Notes: generated by a model from the letters alone, not told the origin. Shown: positions 27,639 to 36,229, numbered from the stretch's first letter. The stretch is DNA of 64,000 bases from Hymenobacter cyanobacteriorum (GCF_022631375.1 NZ_JALBGC010000002.1:868001-932000); one strand, 5' to 3'. Numbers and translations: made by a program.

Positions 27639-29460
27639 TTATCCTGATGCACTTTCCTTCGCTGGTGCAGCCCGCCGACTGCCCATTTACCTGGGCAGCT
27701 TGCTGATTAGTGGCGTGCTGGCTGCCTGCGCCGGCTGGGCGGCCGTGGTGCTCGCCAGCACGCCGTGGGAGGAAGCCCGCCAGCTGGACACCATTTTCCC
27801 ATTTTACGCCTGGCGGACGCGGCCCTATTCAGCCACCGATTACCACGCAGCCTGCCTGGGGTTAGCTACCTGTGCAGCGGCTTTGGCGGGCGTGGGGTTT
27901 GCCCCGCTCTTGTGGGCGGCCAGGTGCCGCGCTGCAGTGGCCACCGGAGCCCGCGAAATAAGCCACGCGCTGGCAGGTATGGCGGCCGGGCTGCGGGCAC
28001 TTAGCCGGCCGCAGCGGGGGCTGGCACTGGCGGTATTGGCCAGCCTCACGGCGCTGCGGCTGTACTTCAGCCTCGCCAACCCCGAATACGACGATGCCGT
28101 GTCATACGAGGTATTTGTGAGCAAGGGGCTACTGGCCACCAGCGCGTTCTACCCCATTCCGAACAACCACGTTTTTTCGAATACCATCAGCCTGTTGTTC
28201 TACCAGCTGCACCCTGGCTTTTGGTGGAGCATGCGCCTGCCGGTGCTGCTGATTAGCACCGGGGCCTCGGTCGGCTGGTTTGCCGGGCTGTTGCGCCGGG
28301 CCGGCTTCCGGGTGGCGCTGCTGGCGGTGGGGCTGTTCAGTGTGCTGCAACTGAGCCTGTACCACGCCGGCGTGGGCCGGGGCTACTGGCTGCTAATTGG
28401 GCTGGCGGGCATCGTTTTTTTCAGCACGCTGGAGCTGCGCCGACCCGATGGACGCCAGTTGGCGGCGTGGGCCGGGTTGCTGGTGGCCGGCGTGCTGGGC
28501 TGCTACACCGTGCCGCCCTTTGTGTACGTGCTGGCTTCGGCCTATTCGTGGCTGGGTTTGCAGGCCTTGCGCCAGCGGCAATGGCCCCGGATGGGGGCGC
28601 TGCTGGCCTTTGGGCTGGCCACGCTGGCGGGTGCGGGCCTGCTCTACACGCCTTTGCTGCTCGTGTCGGGCTGGGCCGCGCTAACGGGTAACGGCTACGT
28701 GGCCACGCTGCCCGTTGGCGAGTTCTGGCACGGGCTGCCCGGCTATATCTGGCACACCGAAGGCTTTTTGGCCGGGCAGCGCACCTTGGGCGCAGGCATC
28801 ACCCTGGCCGGGCTGCTGCTGGCCGGGCGGCTGTTCTGGCTGAACCAGGCCGGGCGGCTACCGGCTGCCGTGGCCACAGCGCTACGGACGTTGGGTTACC
28901 CGGCGCTGTGGTTTATGCTGTTTCCCTACGCCGTGGTGGTGGTGCAGCGCGTGTACCCGCCCGAACGGGTGATGCTCTACAAAGCGCAGTTCTTTTTCGT
29001 GCTGCTGGCTTTGGGCCTCGACTGGCTGTTGCAGCAGTCGCCAGGCCCCCGCCAGCTTCGGGTGCGCCAACTGCTGCTTGGGGCGGGTGTAGCGCTATTC
29101 ACGGCCTACGGCACCTATGCCGTGGTGCGCGTGAACCCGGCGGCGCGCGGCACCAACGCCGCTTATCACGACGGGCTGCACTGGCTCGCCGCGCAGGCGC
29201 CCGGCCCGGTGCTGCTGCCCGAACCCACCCAGAACCTGTTCTTCCGCTTCTATGCCCACACGCAGGCGCGCCAGCACCCCTGGCAGCTCGACTACGCACA
29301 GCAGCCCGGCCGCGCCTACCGTTACGTGGTGGCTTTCCCCAACCGGCGCGGCTACTTCCAGCCCGAATTTCCGTTTCCGCCAGCCTACCACAATTCGTCG
29401 GTCGACATCTATGCAGTACCGGCCGGCTATACTTTCCAGAGCGCTGCCTGGCTGCATTGA
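27625..29460 (+). CDS. Polytopic membrane protein, GT39/ArnT-like glycosyltransferase (copy 2)
   Basis: A 611-residue paralogue of the preceding protein. It shares the acidic loop (EYDDAVSYEVF), YPIPNNH, a VGRGYW/VGRGYF segment, and SGW-x-LTGNGYVAT matching SGW-x-LLGNRYVAT. About a dozen membrane segments are predicted. The overlap with copy 1 and the same orientation point to tandem duplication and coupled translation. The role is inferred to be GT-C glycosyl transfer at the periplasmic face; substrate unknown. Confidence 0.8.
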   Translation: MPTVDYPDALSFAGAARRLPIYLGSLLISGVLAACAGWAAVVLASTPWEEARQLDTIFPFYAWRTRPYSATDYHAACLGLATCAAALAGVGFAPLLWAARCRAAVATGAREISHALAGMAAGLRALSRPQRGLALAVLASLTALRLYFSLANPEYDDAVSYEVFVSKGLLATSAFYPIPNNHVFSNTISLLFYQLHPGFWWSMRLPVLLISTGASVGWFAGLLRRAGFRVALLAVGLFSVLQLSLYHAGVGRGYWLLIGLAGIVFFSTLELRRPDGRQLAAWAGLLVAGVLGCYTVPPFVYVLASAYSWLGLQALRQRQWPRMGALLAFGLATLAGAGLLYTPLLLVSGWAALTGNGYVATLPVGEFWHGLPGYIWHTEGFLAGQRTLGAGITLAGLLLAGRLFWLNQAGRLPAAVATALRTLGYPALWFMLFPYAVVVVQRVYPPERVMLYKAQFFFVLLALGLDWLLQQSPGPRQLRVRQLLLGAGVALFTAYGTYAVVRVNPAARGTNAAYHDGLHWLAAQAPGPVLLPEPTQNLFFRFYAHTQARQHPWQLDYAQQPGRAYRYVVAFPNRRGYFQPEFPFPPAYHNSSVDIYAVPAGYTFQSAAWLH

Positions 29461-29473
29461 CAACTGTGCCGAT

Positions 29474-29905
29474 TTAATGCCCGCGCGCCAGCAGCGCAAT
29501 GCCGACCACAATGCACAGCAGCCCACCGGCCTGCGCCAGGCTCAGGCTTTCGCGCAGCACCACCAGCCCCAGCACTGCCGTGAGCAGCACCGAACCGCCC
29601 ACAATAATGGGCGTGCCTACCGACGACGGCACGCCTCGCTGAAACACCACGAACGTGAGGATTTCCGCCAGCCCAACGCCCAGGCCGGCCAGCACCGCCA
29701 GGCCCAGCCCGGGGCCGTTCAGCGCCACTGGCTGCCCTTGCAGCTTCAGTTTCAGCAGCCAGATGCCCCCCAGGGCAGCGGCCACCAGCTGCAGTACCAC
29801 TGCTCCCACCGCCGGCGCGAGGTGCCCCGAAGCCAGCTTGATAAAGAAATTGTAGAGCGCCAGGCACAGGGCCGTGAGCAGCGCCAGCGGAAGCCAGGAA
29901 GCCAT
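29474..29905 (-). CDS. Small EamA/DMT-type transporter
   Basis: A 143-residue membrane protein with about five hydrophobic helices and a single EamA-like repeat (half the size of standard 10-TM DMT transporters). The typical end is GTPIIVGGSVLLTAVLGLVVLRESLSLAQAGG-like, split over two helices. Single-repeat members act as dimers. Substrate unknown. It converges on the GT39 pair and precedes the family 2 glycosyltransferase on the same strand. Confidence 0.8.
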   Translation of the reverse strand: MASWLPLALLTALCLALYNFFIKLASGHLAPAVGAVVLQLVAAALGGIWLLKLKLQGQPVALNGPGLGLAVLAGLGVGLAEILTFVVFQRGVPSSVGTPIIVGGSVLLTAVLGLVVLRESLSLAQAGGLLCIVVGIALLARGH

Positions 29906-29999
29906 ATTGGTATCGGGAAATGAGAAGCGGTAAGGAAGAATCGCAAAGCGGAAAGTACGATTAGCTGCTCAGTTCACGCATCTCGTTCCCGCGCTCTCC

Positions 30000-30872
30000 T
30001 CAAAGCAGTTCGTAATTTTTATACTCGCCCAGGCGGTAGCCCGTCAGCCGCTCCAGCGTCTGCTTGAACCGGTCCTTGAAGCGGTAGCGGTTGCGGCTCA
30101 TGTCGTGGTCGAAACGCCAGTTCTGGGCATCAATGCGGGGCTGCATCGTGGCCGGGTGCGTGCCCGTGAAGCGCTGCAACGAGTCGACCTGACTGTAGTC
30201 AAACTCCTCGGCCGGGGCCACGTGCTGGGCTACCCACTCGTCCGAATGCCAGAGCTTGTTGAATGTTTCCTGCTTGCGCTGCATGGCGGCGGGCGGCTTC
30301 ACCCAGCCGTAGTGGTGCACGGTAGCATCGAGCAGCTTCACGCGCAGCTTGCGGTTGTCGGCCCGCCGGAAGCCCTGCGCGTCGCGGTACGACTGCACCC
30401 CGATGCCGGGCCGCACAATGCGGATTTCGCGTCGATACCAGCGGTAAGAGTCGCCCACGTAGTCGTAGGAGCCGTAGAAATGGCGGTAATTCAGTAGCAG
30501 TCCCTCCACGGCTTTGTCGTCCTTCCACCGCTCCATCCCGGCCCGGATGGCGGGGTAATCAGCCTCGTGCAGCACCTCGTCGGCCTGCAGGTAAATGGCC
30601 CAGTCGGCATCGGCGGGCACGGCGGCCAGGGCCTTGTCGGTTTCCACGGCCAGCACCCGGCCGCCCTCGCGCAGGGTATCATCCCACACGGTTTCGATGA
30701 TGCGGATTTTGGGCGACCCGATACCTTGAATCAGTGCCAGCGTACCGTCATCTGAGTTACCAACGGCGACGACGACTTCATCGCACAGCGGCAGCAGCGA
30801 GTTGATGCTTTCAAGTACGGGGTAATCGTATTTGATGGCGTTGCGAACGAAGGTGAAGCCAACGACTTTCAT
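30000..30872 (-). CDS. Family 2 glycosyltransferase
   Basis: A 290-residue cytoplasmic GT-A type glycosyltransferase. The N-terminal VGFTFVRNAIKYDYP and CDEVVVAVGNSDDGT form the nucleotide-sugar-binding region, and the DxD-like site lies in YLQADEVLHE. The C-terminal part is Arg/Tyr-rich (RNRYRFKDRFKQTLERL). The ATG at 30872 is preferred; another in-frame ATG at 30884 lies inside a dispersed repeat (30880-30906) and is probably fortuitous. Confidence 0.85.
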   Translation of the reverse strand: MKVVGFTFVRNAIKYDYPVLESINSLLPLCDEVVVAVGNSDDGTLALIQGIGSPKIRIIETVWDDTLREGGRVLAVETDKALAAVPADADWAIYLQADEVLHEADYPAIRAGMERWKDDKAVEGLLLNYRHFYGSYDYVGDSYRWYRREIRIVRPGIGVQSYRDAQGFRRADNRKLRVKLLDATVHHYGWVKPPAAMQRKQETFNKLWHSDEWVAQHVAPAEEFDYSQVDSLQRFTGTHPATMQPRIDAQNWRFDHDMSRNRYRFKDRFKQTLERLTGYRLGEYKNYELL

Positions 30873-30879
30873 TGTGTTT

Positions 30880-30906
30880 GTCATTCCGAACGCAGTGAGG
30901 AATCTG
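30880..30906 (+). repeat. Half palindrome GTCATTCCGAACGCAGTGAG...
   Basis: 27 bases identical in sequence type to the left arm of the palindrome at 31221-31296, in the same orientation but without its partner arm. It separates the glycosyltransferase start from the GIY-YIG gene stop. Confidence 0.8.
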
Positions 30907-30915
30907 GGTTTAATA

Positions 30916-31218
30916 TTAGATATCCCCGAAAATCAAACCATTCAACTCTTTCCATTCGGGATTATTAATGGCAACTAACGCATCCTTCTTCTCACGCCGC
31001 CAGCCCTTTATTTCCTTTTCCCGGGCAATGGCTTGGTTGATATCATGAAACTCTTCCCAATGCACGAGCAGGTTGCAAAAGTAGCGGCCAGCGAAGGTGC
31101 GGCGGCCATTTTCATGCTCGATGTGCTCTTCCAGCCGGCGGGCTAAATCATTGGTAACACCAGTGTAGAGTACGGTGCGTTTTGGATTAGTGAGGAGATA
31201 GACGTAATAGGTATTCAT
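30916..31218 (-). CDS. Single-domain GIY-YIG nuclease-like protein
   Basis: A ~100-residue protein that is essentially one GIY-YIG domain. It has YYVYLLTN, then TVLYTGVTNDLARRLEEH (the YTG and catalytic Arg segments), a YFCNLLVHWEEF core and EKEIKGWRREKK. The catalytic Glu of the family may be represented near the end. Such YhbQ/COG2827-like proteins are predicted endonucleases with unclear roles. The gene is lower in GC than its neighbours and is tightly bracketed by palindromic repeats: its stop is 9 bases from one copy and its start abuts the other. Start at 31218 or 31224 (the latter falls inside the repeat). Confidence 0.88.
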   Translation of the reverse strand: MNTYYVYLLTNPKRTVLYTGVTNDLARRLEEHIEHENGRRTFAGRYFCNLLVHWEEFHDINQAIAREKEIKGWRREKKDALVAINNPEWKELNGLIFGDI

Positions 31219-31220
31219 TT

Positions 31221-31296
31221 TCATTCCGAACGCAGTGAAGAATCTGAGTGAATTGATTTCAAATTAGACTCAGATTCCTCACTGCGTTCGGAATGA
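31221..31296. repeat. Full palindrome of the GTCATTCCGAACGCAGTGAG type
   Basis: Left arm 31221-31249 and right arm 31268-31296 are inverted copies of 29 bases with one mismatch; the 18-base loop is AT-rich. The right arm ends GGAATGACA. It lies between the GIY-YIG start and the gpsA stop. Confidence 0.9.
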
Positions 31297-31303
31297 CAGC
31301 GTC

Positions 31304-32293
31304 TCACCGCAGTTTCTCCTTCAGCAGCTCCATTTCCACGGCCGGCGAAATCCGCTCGTACAGGATATTATACGCCGCCTCGGTAATCGGCATGTTCACC
31401 TTAAGCTTCTTATTCAGCTCGTGGATGGACTTCACGGCATAATAGCCCTCGGCCACCATGTTCATTTCCAGCTGGGCCGATTTCACCGAATAGCCGCGCC
31501 CCACCATACTGCCAAACGTGCGGTTGCGCGAGAACTGCGAGTAGGCCGTCACCAGCAAGTCGCCGAGGTAGGCCGAGGCCGACAGGTCGCGCGGCTGCGG
31601 GTTGATGGCCTGCAAAAACCGGCGGATTTCCTGCACCGCATTGCTCACCAGCACGGCCAGGAAGTTGTCGCCATAGCCCACGCCGTGGGCTATGCCGCCG
31701 GTGAGGGCAATGATGTTCTTCATCACGGCGCAGTATTCGATGCCGTCGAGGTCCTGGGCGGCGTGGGCGCGCACGTAGCGGTTGCGCAACAGCTCCGAAA
31801 AGTCTTCGGCCAGGGCCGCGTCGGGCGAGCCGATGGTGAGGTAGCTCTGCTTTTCGAGGGCCACTTCCTCGGCGTGGCAGGGGCCGGCAATCACGCCCAG
31901 GCGGGTGTGCGGCAGCCGGAACCGCTCGGCCACGTAGTCGGTCACAAGCTGGTTTTTGCCCGGAATCATGCCCTTGATGGCCGACACAATGCGCTTGTGT
32001 TTGAGGGCGTCGCGGTCGAGCTTGTCGAGCACGGGCTGCACGAAGGCGGCGGGCACGGCCAGCACCAGCCAGTCGGCTTCCTCCACGGCATCGTCGAGGT
32101 CGGTGGTGGGGTGCACGCGGTTCAGGTCGAACTGCACGGCCGAAAGGTAGCGCGGGTTGTGACGGGTGCGCAGCAGGTGCTGCACGTCGTCTTTCGAGCG
32201 CAGCCACCAATCGACGCGCGCGCCGTTTTCGCTCAATATTTTAACGAGAGCAGTGGCCCAGGAGCCGCCGCCGAGCATGGCAATTTTTTCCAA
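31304..32293 (-). CDS. gpsA: Glycerol-3-phosphate dehydrogenase (NAD(P)+)
   Basis: Makes sn-glycerol 3-phosphate from dihydroxyacetone phosphate for phospholipid synthesis. It is 329 residues. The Rossmann motif GGGSWATAL is at the N-terminus, the catalytic lysine is in VMKNIIALTGGIAHG, and the C-terminal helical domain includes NAVQEIRRF and SRNRTFGSMVGRG. No ATG is suitable: TTG at 32293 gives the family start EKIAMLGGGSW; the frame continues to 32338 without family similarity. Confidence 0.93.
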   Translation of the reverse strand: MEKIAMLGGGSWATALVKILSENGARVDWWLRSKDDVQHLLRTRHNPRYLSAVQFDLNRVHPTTDLDDAVEEADWLVLAVPAAFVQPVLDKLDRDALKHKRIVSAIKGMIPGKNQLVTDYVAERFRLPHTRLGVIAGPCHAEEVALEKQSYLTIGSPDAALAEDFSELLRNRYVRAHAAQDLDGIEYCAVMKNIIALTGGIAHGVGYGDNFLAVLVSNAVQEIRRFLQAINPQPRDLSASAYLGDLLVTAYSQFSRNRTFGSMVGRGYSVKSAQLEMNMVAEGYYAVKSIHELNKKLKVNMPITEAAYNILYERISPAVEMELLKEKLR

Positions 32294-32336
32294 GTGGAAG
32301 AGAGTTGGGATGGGAAGCAGGACTGCAAATAACGAC

Positions 32337-32367
32337 AAACTCCCCGTCGGAGGCCGGCGGGGAGTTT
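32337..32367 (-). terminator. Terminator of the efflux adaptor gene
   Basis: AAACTCCCCGTCGG (32337-32350) pairs with CCGGCGGGGAGTTT (32354-32367), with one G-T pair. It lies 10 bases past the adaptor stop and separates it from gpsA. Confidence 0.8.
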
Positions 32368-32377
32368 GCGAGGCGGG

Positions 32378-33778
32378 TTATTTCGCCGCCGTTGGGTCGT
32401 CTTTCAACGCTTCCTTATTCAGCGTTTTCAGGTCCTTAATTTCCACCAGCGAGCCATCCTTCAGGGTCTTGGACACGGCCCGGAACGGGCCGCTCACCAC
32501 GGTGGCCCCGGCCGGCACGCCGCTCACAATCTCAATGTTCTGGAAGTCACTGATGCCGGTTTTCACCGGCGTCATCACCGCTTTGCCATCTTTCACCACG
32601 AACACCACTTCCTGAATTTCGATTTTCTGCGCTTTTTCGGCGTTCACGTCCACGGCCGCGCCGCGCTGGCGCTCGGGGCCGTTGGGGCCGTTTTCAGTCT
32701 TCGCGGCGGCCGAGTCCGAACGCGTGGTTACGGCGGCCAGCGGCACGCTCAGCACGCCGGGCTTGCGCTCGGTGATGATGTCGACCGAAGCCGTCATGCC
32801 CGGGCGGAAAGGCACCACCGTTTTGCCACGCACATTGCGCAGCAGGTGCTGGTAGCTCTCGGGCAGCAGGCGGATGCGCACCTCGAATTCCGTCACGGCT
32901 TCGGCCGTCAGGGCATCCTTGGCCGTGTTGGCAATGTTCGTCACGAGGCCCTTGAACTTCTCGTTGCGGCTGGTGTAGGCATCTACCTCCACTTCCACCG
33001 AGTCGCCGAGGCTCACGTTGTTCACGTCGTTTTCGTTCACGTTCACGCGCACCTCCATGTTGTTGAGGTTGGCAATGCGCATGATTTCGGTGCCGGCCAT
33101 CTGCGTGGTGCCCACCACGCGCTCGCCTTTTTTCACGTTCAGCTTGCTCACGGTGCCGCTCACGGGCGCGTAAATCGTGGTTTTGTTGAGGTTTTTGCGG
33201 GCTTCTTCCAGCGAGGCCGAGGCGGCGCTCACAGTGCTTTGCGAAGCGCGAATCTGCTGGCGGGCGCTGTTGATTTCCTCCTGCGAGGCATTGTAGGCGG
33301 CCTGGCTGGCTTCGTAATCGGCCTGCGAAATCACCTTCTGCTTATACAGCGAGGCATTGCGGCGGTAGGTCAGTTCAGTTTGCTTGGCTGAGGCGATGAG
33401 CTGCTGCAGGCGGGCCTGGGCCTGGCCTACGTTGGCGCGCTGGGTGCCCACCTGGGCGCTCTGCACGTTCACGAGAGCCTGGTAGTTGTCGGGCCGGATG
33501 CGCAGCAGCAGCTGGCCTTTGCGCACGGAATCGCCTTCCTGCACGTACAATTCGATGATTTCGCCCGACACATCAGGCGATATTTTCACTTCGGTTTCGG
33601 GCTGCACCTTGCCCGAGGCACTCACTTTCTCCACAATGGTGGTCGGGCCCGATTTCGAAACCAGCACTTCCACGCCGGTGGGCTTGCCCACCCAGCCCTG
33701 TTTTTTGGCCACGGTGTAGCCAATTATCAGCACCAGCACCAGGCCAATCAGAATGAACAGTAAACGGTTGTTTTTCAT
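32378..33778 (-). CDS. Efflux periplasmic adaptor (HlyD/MacA-like membrane fusion protein)
   Basis: A 466-residue protein with an N-terminal membrane anchor (LLFILIGLVLVLIIGYTV). A split lipoyl/barrel-sandwich domain (GKVQPETEVKISPDVSGEI and APVSGTVSKLNVKKGERV) flanks a long helical hairpin. Beta-barrel and membrane-proximal domains follow. This is the layout of MacA-type adaptors that link an inner membrane pump to TolC. The tolC-like gene is directly upstream on the same strand. No ABC or RND pump lies beside it, since a terminator and gpsA follow, so its pump must be elsewhere. Confidence 0.9.
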   Translation of the reverse strand: MKNNRLLFILIGLVLVLIIGYTVAKKQGWVGKPTGVEVLVSKSGPTTIVEKVSASGKVQPETEVKISPDVSGEIIELYVQEGDSVRKGQLLLRIRPDNYQALVNVQSAQVGTQRANVGQAQARLQQLIASAKQTELTYRRNASLYKQKVISQADYEASQAAYNASQEEINSARQQIRASQSTVSAASASLEEARKNLNKTTIYAPVSGTVSKLNVKKGERVVGTTQMAGTEIMRIANLNNMEVRVNVNENDVNNVSLGDSVEVEVDAYTSRNEKFKGLVTNIANTAKDALTAEAVTEFEVRIRLLPESYQHLLRNVRGKTVVPFRPGMTASVDIITERKPGVLSVPLAAVTTRSDSAAAKTENGPNGPERQRGAAVDVNAEKAQKIEIQEVVFVVKDGKAVMTPVKTGISDFQNIEIVSGVPAGATVVSGPFRAVSKTLKDGSLVEIKDLKTLNKEALKDDPTAAK

Positions 33779-33786
33779 AAGTGAAA

Positions 33787-33911
33787 GAGCTGCAAGCCGT
33801 AAGCTTCAAGCCACAAGCTGCAAGTATTGATTGAAAAAAGCGACAAGTTGTAAACCGCTGGCAGCAAGCCACAAAAGAGCTTGCAGCCTGTAGCTTGCGG
33901 CTAGCAGCTTA
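33787..33911. repeat. Imperfect repeat of GCAAGC/AAGCT words between tolC and adaptor
   Basis: The gap is built of variants of AAGCTGCAAGC and GCAAGCC. The left block (33800-33824) is an imperfect inverted copy of the right block (33880-33911), which runs into the last codons of the tolC-like gene. It may fold into a hairpin between the two genes. Confidence 0.55.
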
Positions 33912-35465
33912 CAGCGCCAGCGGCTTGCCCTGGTAAAAGTCGAGCACCTTGTAGCGGAAGAAAAACTCGTACTTGGCCTGAATCATGTCCGACTCGGCGG
34001 CCGTGAGGTTGTTGCGGGCAATGTTGAAATCGGTGCCGTTCAGCAGCCCGTTGTTGAAGCGGATTTCGGCGTTGCGGAAAGCCAGCGAGAGGGCCTCGAC
34101 CTGGCGAGAGCTGGCGGCGTAGCGGCGCTGGGCGGCCAGGGCATCGGCGTAGCTCTGCTGAATAGTCTGGCGCAGCTGCAGTTGCACCTGCTCGGAACGC
34201 AATGCCGCCTGCTGCACGCTGATTTGCGCGCGCTGCACGCCCACCCGCGTTTGCAGGCCATTTAGGATGGGCACGTTCAGGCTGAACTGCACGAACTCAC
34301 CGCGGTTGTCGGCCAGCTGGTCGAAGAAATTGTAGGGCAGCGTCGTGACGTTGGCTTGGGGCGACAAAAGCACGTAGGGCGAGGCCGAGTAGCCGCCCGG
34401 CACGGCCGGGTTCACCTGCAGCACGGGCACGGCAATGGGGTCGCCCACCGTCCGCACCGCCTGGGTGCGCACCGACGAAAAGCCGGTCTGTACGCCGCCG
34501 GCTACCGTCAGGCGCGGGTAGTAGCCGCCGCGCGCAATGTCGAGGCCGCGTTGGGCGCTGGCCACGCGCAGGTCGGCCGCCTTGATTTCGGGCTGGCGCT
34601 GGCGGGCAATTTCGAAGGTCGCGTTGGGGTCGAGTGCATCCGAGGCCGGCGCCAGCGTCGAAGGGTCGGGCAGCGTGGGCGCCACCACCGTGAAGCGGCT
34701 GGCCGTGGCGGGGTCCAGGTTCAGCAGCTGCACCAGCGAAAGCTGGGCCAGCGAAAGCTGGTTCTGGGCCGTTACCAGGGTGCGCTCCTCGCCGGCCAGC
34801 TGGGCGCGGCTGTCGAGCACGTTGCCCTCGGCCACGGCCCCGGCTTTCAGCAGCTTTTCGCTGCGCGACACCTGGGCCTGCGTGGTGCTCAGGCGCGCTT
34901 CAGAGGCGCGGATAAGCTCCTGCGCCAGCAGCAGCTGCAGAAACGACGAGGCCACGTTCAACGATAAGTCGTTGCGGGCCTTCTCCACGTCGAACCGGGT
35001 TGCCTCGGCCTCCAGCACGCCCTGCTTGATGGTGTTGCGCAGCTGGAAACCCGAAAAAATAGTGGCCTGGCCAGACAACGTAAAGTTGTTGGTGCGCACG
35101 TTCAGCTGCTGGAACTGGTTGGTGAACGGGTCGCGGTTGGTGCCAAAGTTGAAGCCCTGCGTGCCGTTGAAGCCCAGGCTGGGCAGCAGCGCGGCGCGGT
35201 TGAGGCGCACGCTGGCCAGCTGCTGCTGGGCGTTGAGGTCGCTGGCGCGCACGGTCAGGTTATGGGCCAGGGCGTAGTCCACGGCCGCCTGCAGCGTCCA
35301 GGGGCCGGTGGGGGCCGCCGCGGCGGGCGTGCCCAGCACCGTGGGGGCCGGCGCGGCGGCCGGGGTTTGGGCGGCGGCGGGGCCGGCCGCCAGCCCGCTC
35401 AGGGCCAGGCCACCGGCCACGGCCCGTAGGCGGCGCGGTAAAAACAGGGGAATCGTTGCTTTCAT
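33909..35465 (-). CDS. TolC-like outer membrane efflux protein
   Basis: A 518-residue protein with a signal peptide (ending AGPAAAQTP) and two outer-membrane-efflux repeats. These are long helical coiled stretches with NLTVRASDLNAQQQL and FDVEKARNDLSLNVASSFLQLL in the first half, and QLQLRQTIQQSYADALAAQRRY and FNNGLLNGTDFNIARNNL in the second. Trimers of such proteins form the outer membrane duct of tripartite pumps. ATG 35465 begins directly at the signal peptide. The adaptor gene follows 130 bases downstream. Confidence 0.92.
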   Translation of the reverse strand: MKATIPLFLPRRLRAVAGGLALSGLAAGPAAAQTPAAAPAPTVLGTPAAAAPTGPWTLQAAVDYALAHNLTVRASDLNAQQQLASVRLNRAALLPSLGFNGTQGFNFGTNRDPFTNQFQQLNVRTNNFTLSGQATIFSGFQLRNTIKQGVLEAEATRFDVEKARNDLSLNVASSFLQLLLAQELIRASEARLSTTQAQVSRSEKLLKAGAVAEGNVLDSRAQLAGEERTLVTAQNQLSLAQLSLVQLLNLDPATASRFTVVAPTLPDPSTLAPASDALDPNATFEIARQRQPEIKAADLRVASAQRGLDIARGGYYPRLTVAGGVQTGFSSVRTQAVRTVGDPIAVPVLQVNPAVPGGYSASPYVLLSPQANVTTLPYNFFDQLADNRGEFVQFSLNVPILNGLQTRVGVQRAQISVQQAALRSEQVQLQLRQTIQQSYADALAAQRRYAASSRQVEALSLAFRNAEIRFNNGLLNGTDFNIARNNLTAAESDMIQAKYEFFFRYKVLDFYQGKPLAL

Positions 35466-35548
35466 ACAGAAAAAAGGTGGGCCCACCGGGGCGCCTGAAC
35501 AGGGCGCCGACTATCTATCGTTTCCGGCGGCCGGTTTATTACACGGGC

Positions 35549-36229
35549 TTAGTCGAGCGTGGCAATGTTGGTGATGTGGTGCACCCAGCTCAGCTGCCGT
35601 AGGTAGGCCAGCGTGATTTCCTTGATGGGGCTGTCCATCTCGATAAACTGCCGGGCGGCATCGTTGCGGCCCTTGCGACTCACAAACATGGTGGCGATGT
35701 TGCACTGGTCGTGGGCGATGACGGACGCAATAAAGGCGATGGAGCCCGGCACGTCGTCGGCATCGATGATGAGCGTGTGCAGGCTGCCCGAAAAGTCGGC
35801 CGGAAACCCGTCTACTTCCACAATGCGAATCACCCCGCCGCCCCGGCTCTGGCCAATCACCTCCACCCGCCGGCCGGTGGCCCCATCCAGCAGGTTCAGC
35901 TTGATGGTGTTCGGGTGCATGGTCGAGGCGTTGCCCACGCTCTGGAACGTGTAGTGCAGCCCGGCGGCCTCGGCGTGCTCGAAGGCGGTGCGGATGCGGG
36001 TGTCGTCGGGCGCGTAGCCCAGCAGCCCGGCCACGATGGCGCGGTCGGAGCCGTGGCCCTCGTAGGTACGGGCAAACGAGTTGTAGAACGTAATGACGGC
36101 CTCGGTGGGCAGGGCCCCCAGAATACGGATGGCGGCGCGCGCAATGCGCACCACGCCCGCCGTGTGCGACGAGCTGGGCCCAATCATCACGGGACCAATC
36201 ATATCAAAAATACTGGATTTTTCGGCCAT
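35549..36229 (-). CDS. sdaAB: L-serine dehydratase, beta chain with ACT domain
   Basis: A 226-residue chain of the iron-sulfur L-serine dehydratase, which deaminates serine to pyruvate. The beta domain (about 1-145) shows the signature IGPSSSHTAGVVRIARAA and NASTMHPNT. A C-terminal ACT domain (about 150-226; HTLIIDADDVPGSIAFI) is the usual serine-sensing module. The alpha chain with the cluster cysteines is not in the window. ATG 36229 gives the family N-terminus; the longer frame to 36667 crosses the divergent gene and is rejected. Confidence 0.93.
   Translation of the reverse strand: MAEKSSIFDMIGPVMIGPSSSHTAGVVRIARAAIRILGALPTEAVITFYNSFARTYEGHGSDRAIVAGLLGYAPDDTRIRTAFEHAEAAGLHYTFQSVGNASTMHPNTIKLNLLDGATGRRVEVIGQSRGGGVIRIVEVDGFPADFSGSLHTLIIDADDVPGSIAFIASVIAHDQCNIATMFVSRKGRNDAARQFIEMDSPIKEITLAYLRQLSWVHHITNIATLD

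Noticed and set aside
30873-30884. Upstream ATG for the family 2 glycosyltransferase
   Set aside because: It is created by the dispersed repeat at 30880-30906; the next Met gives the normal N-terminus.
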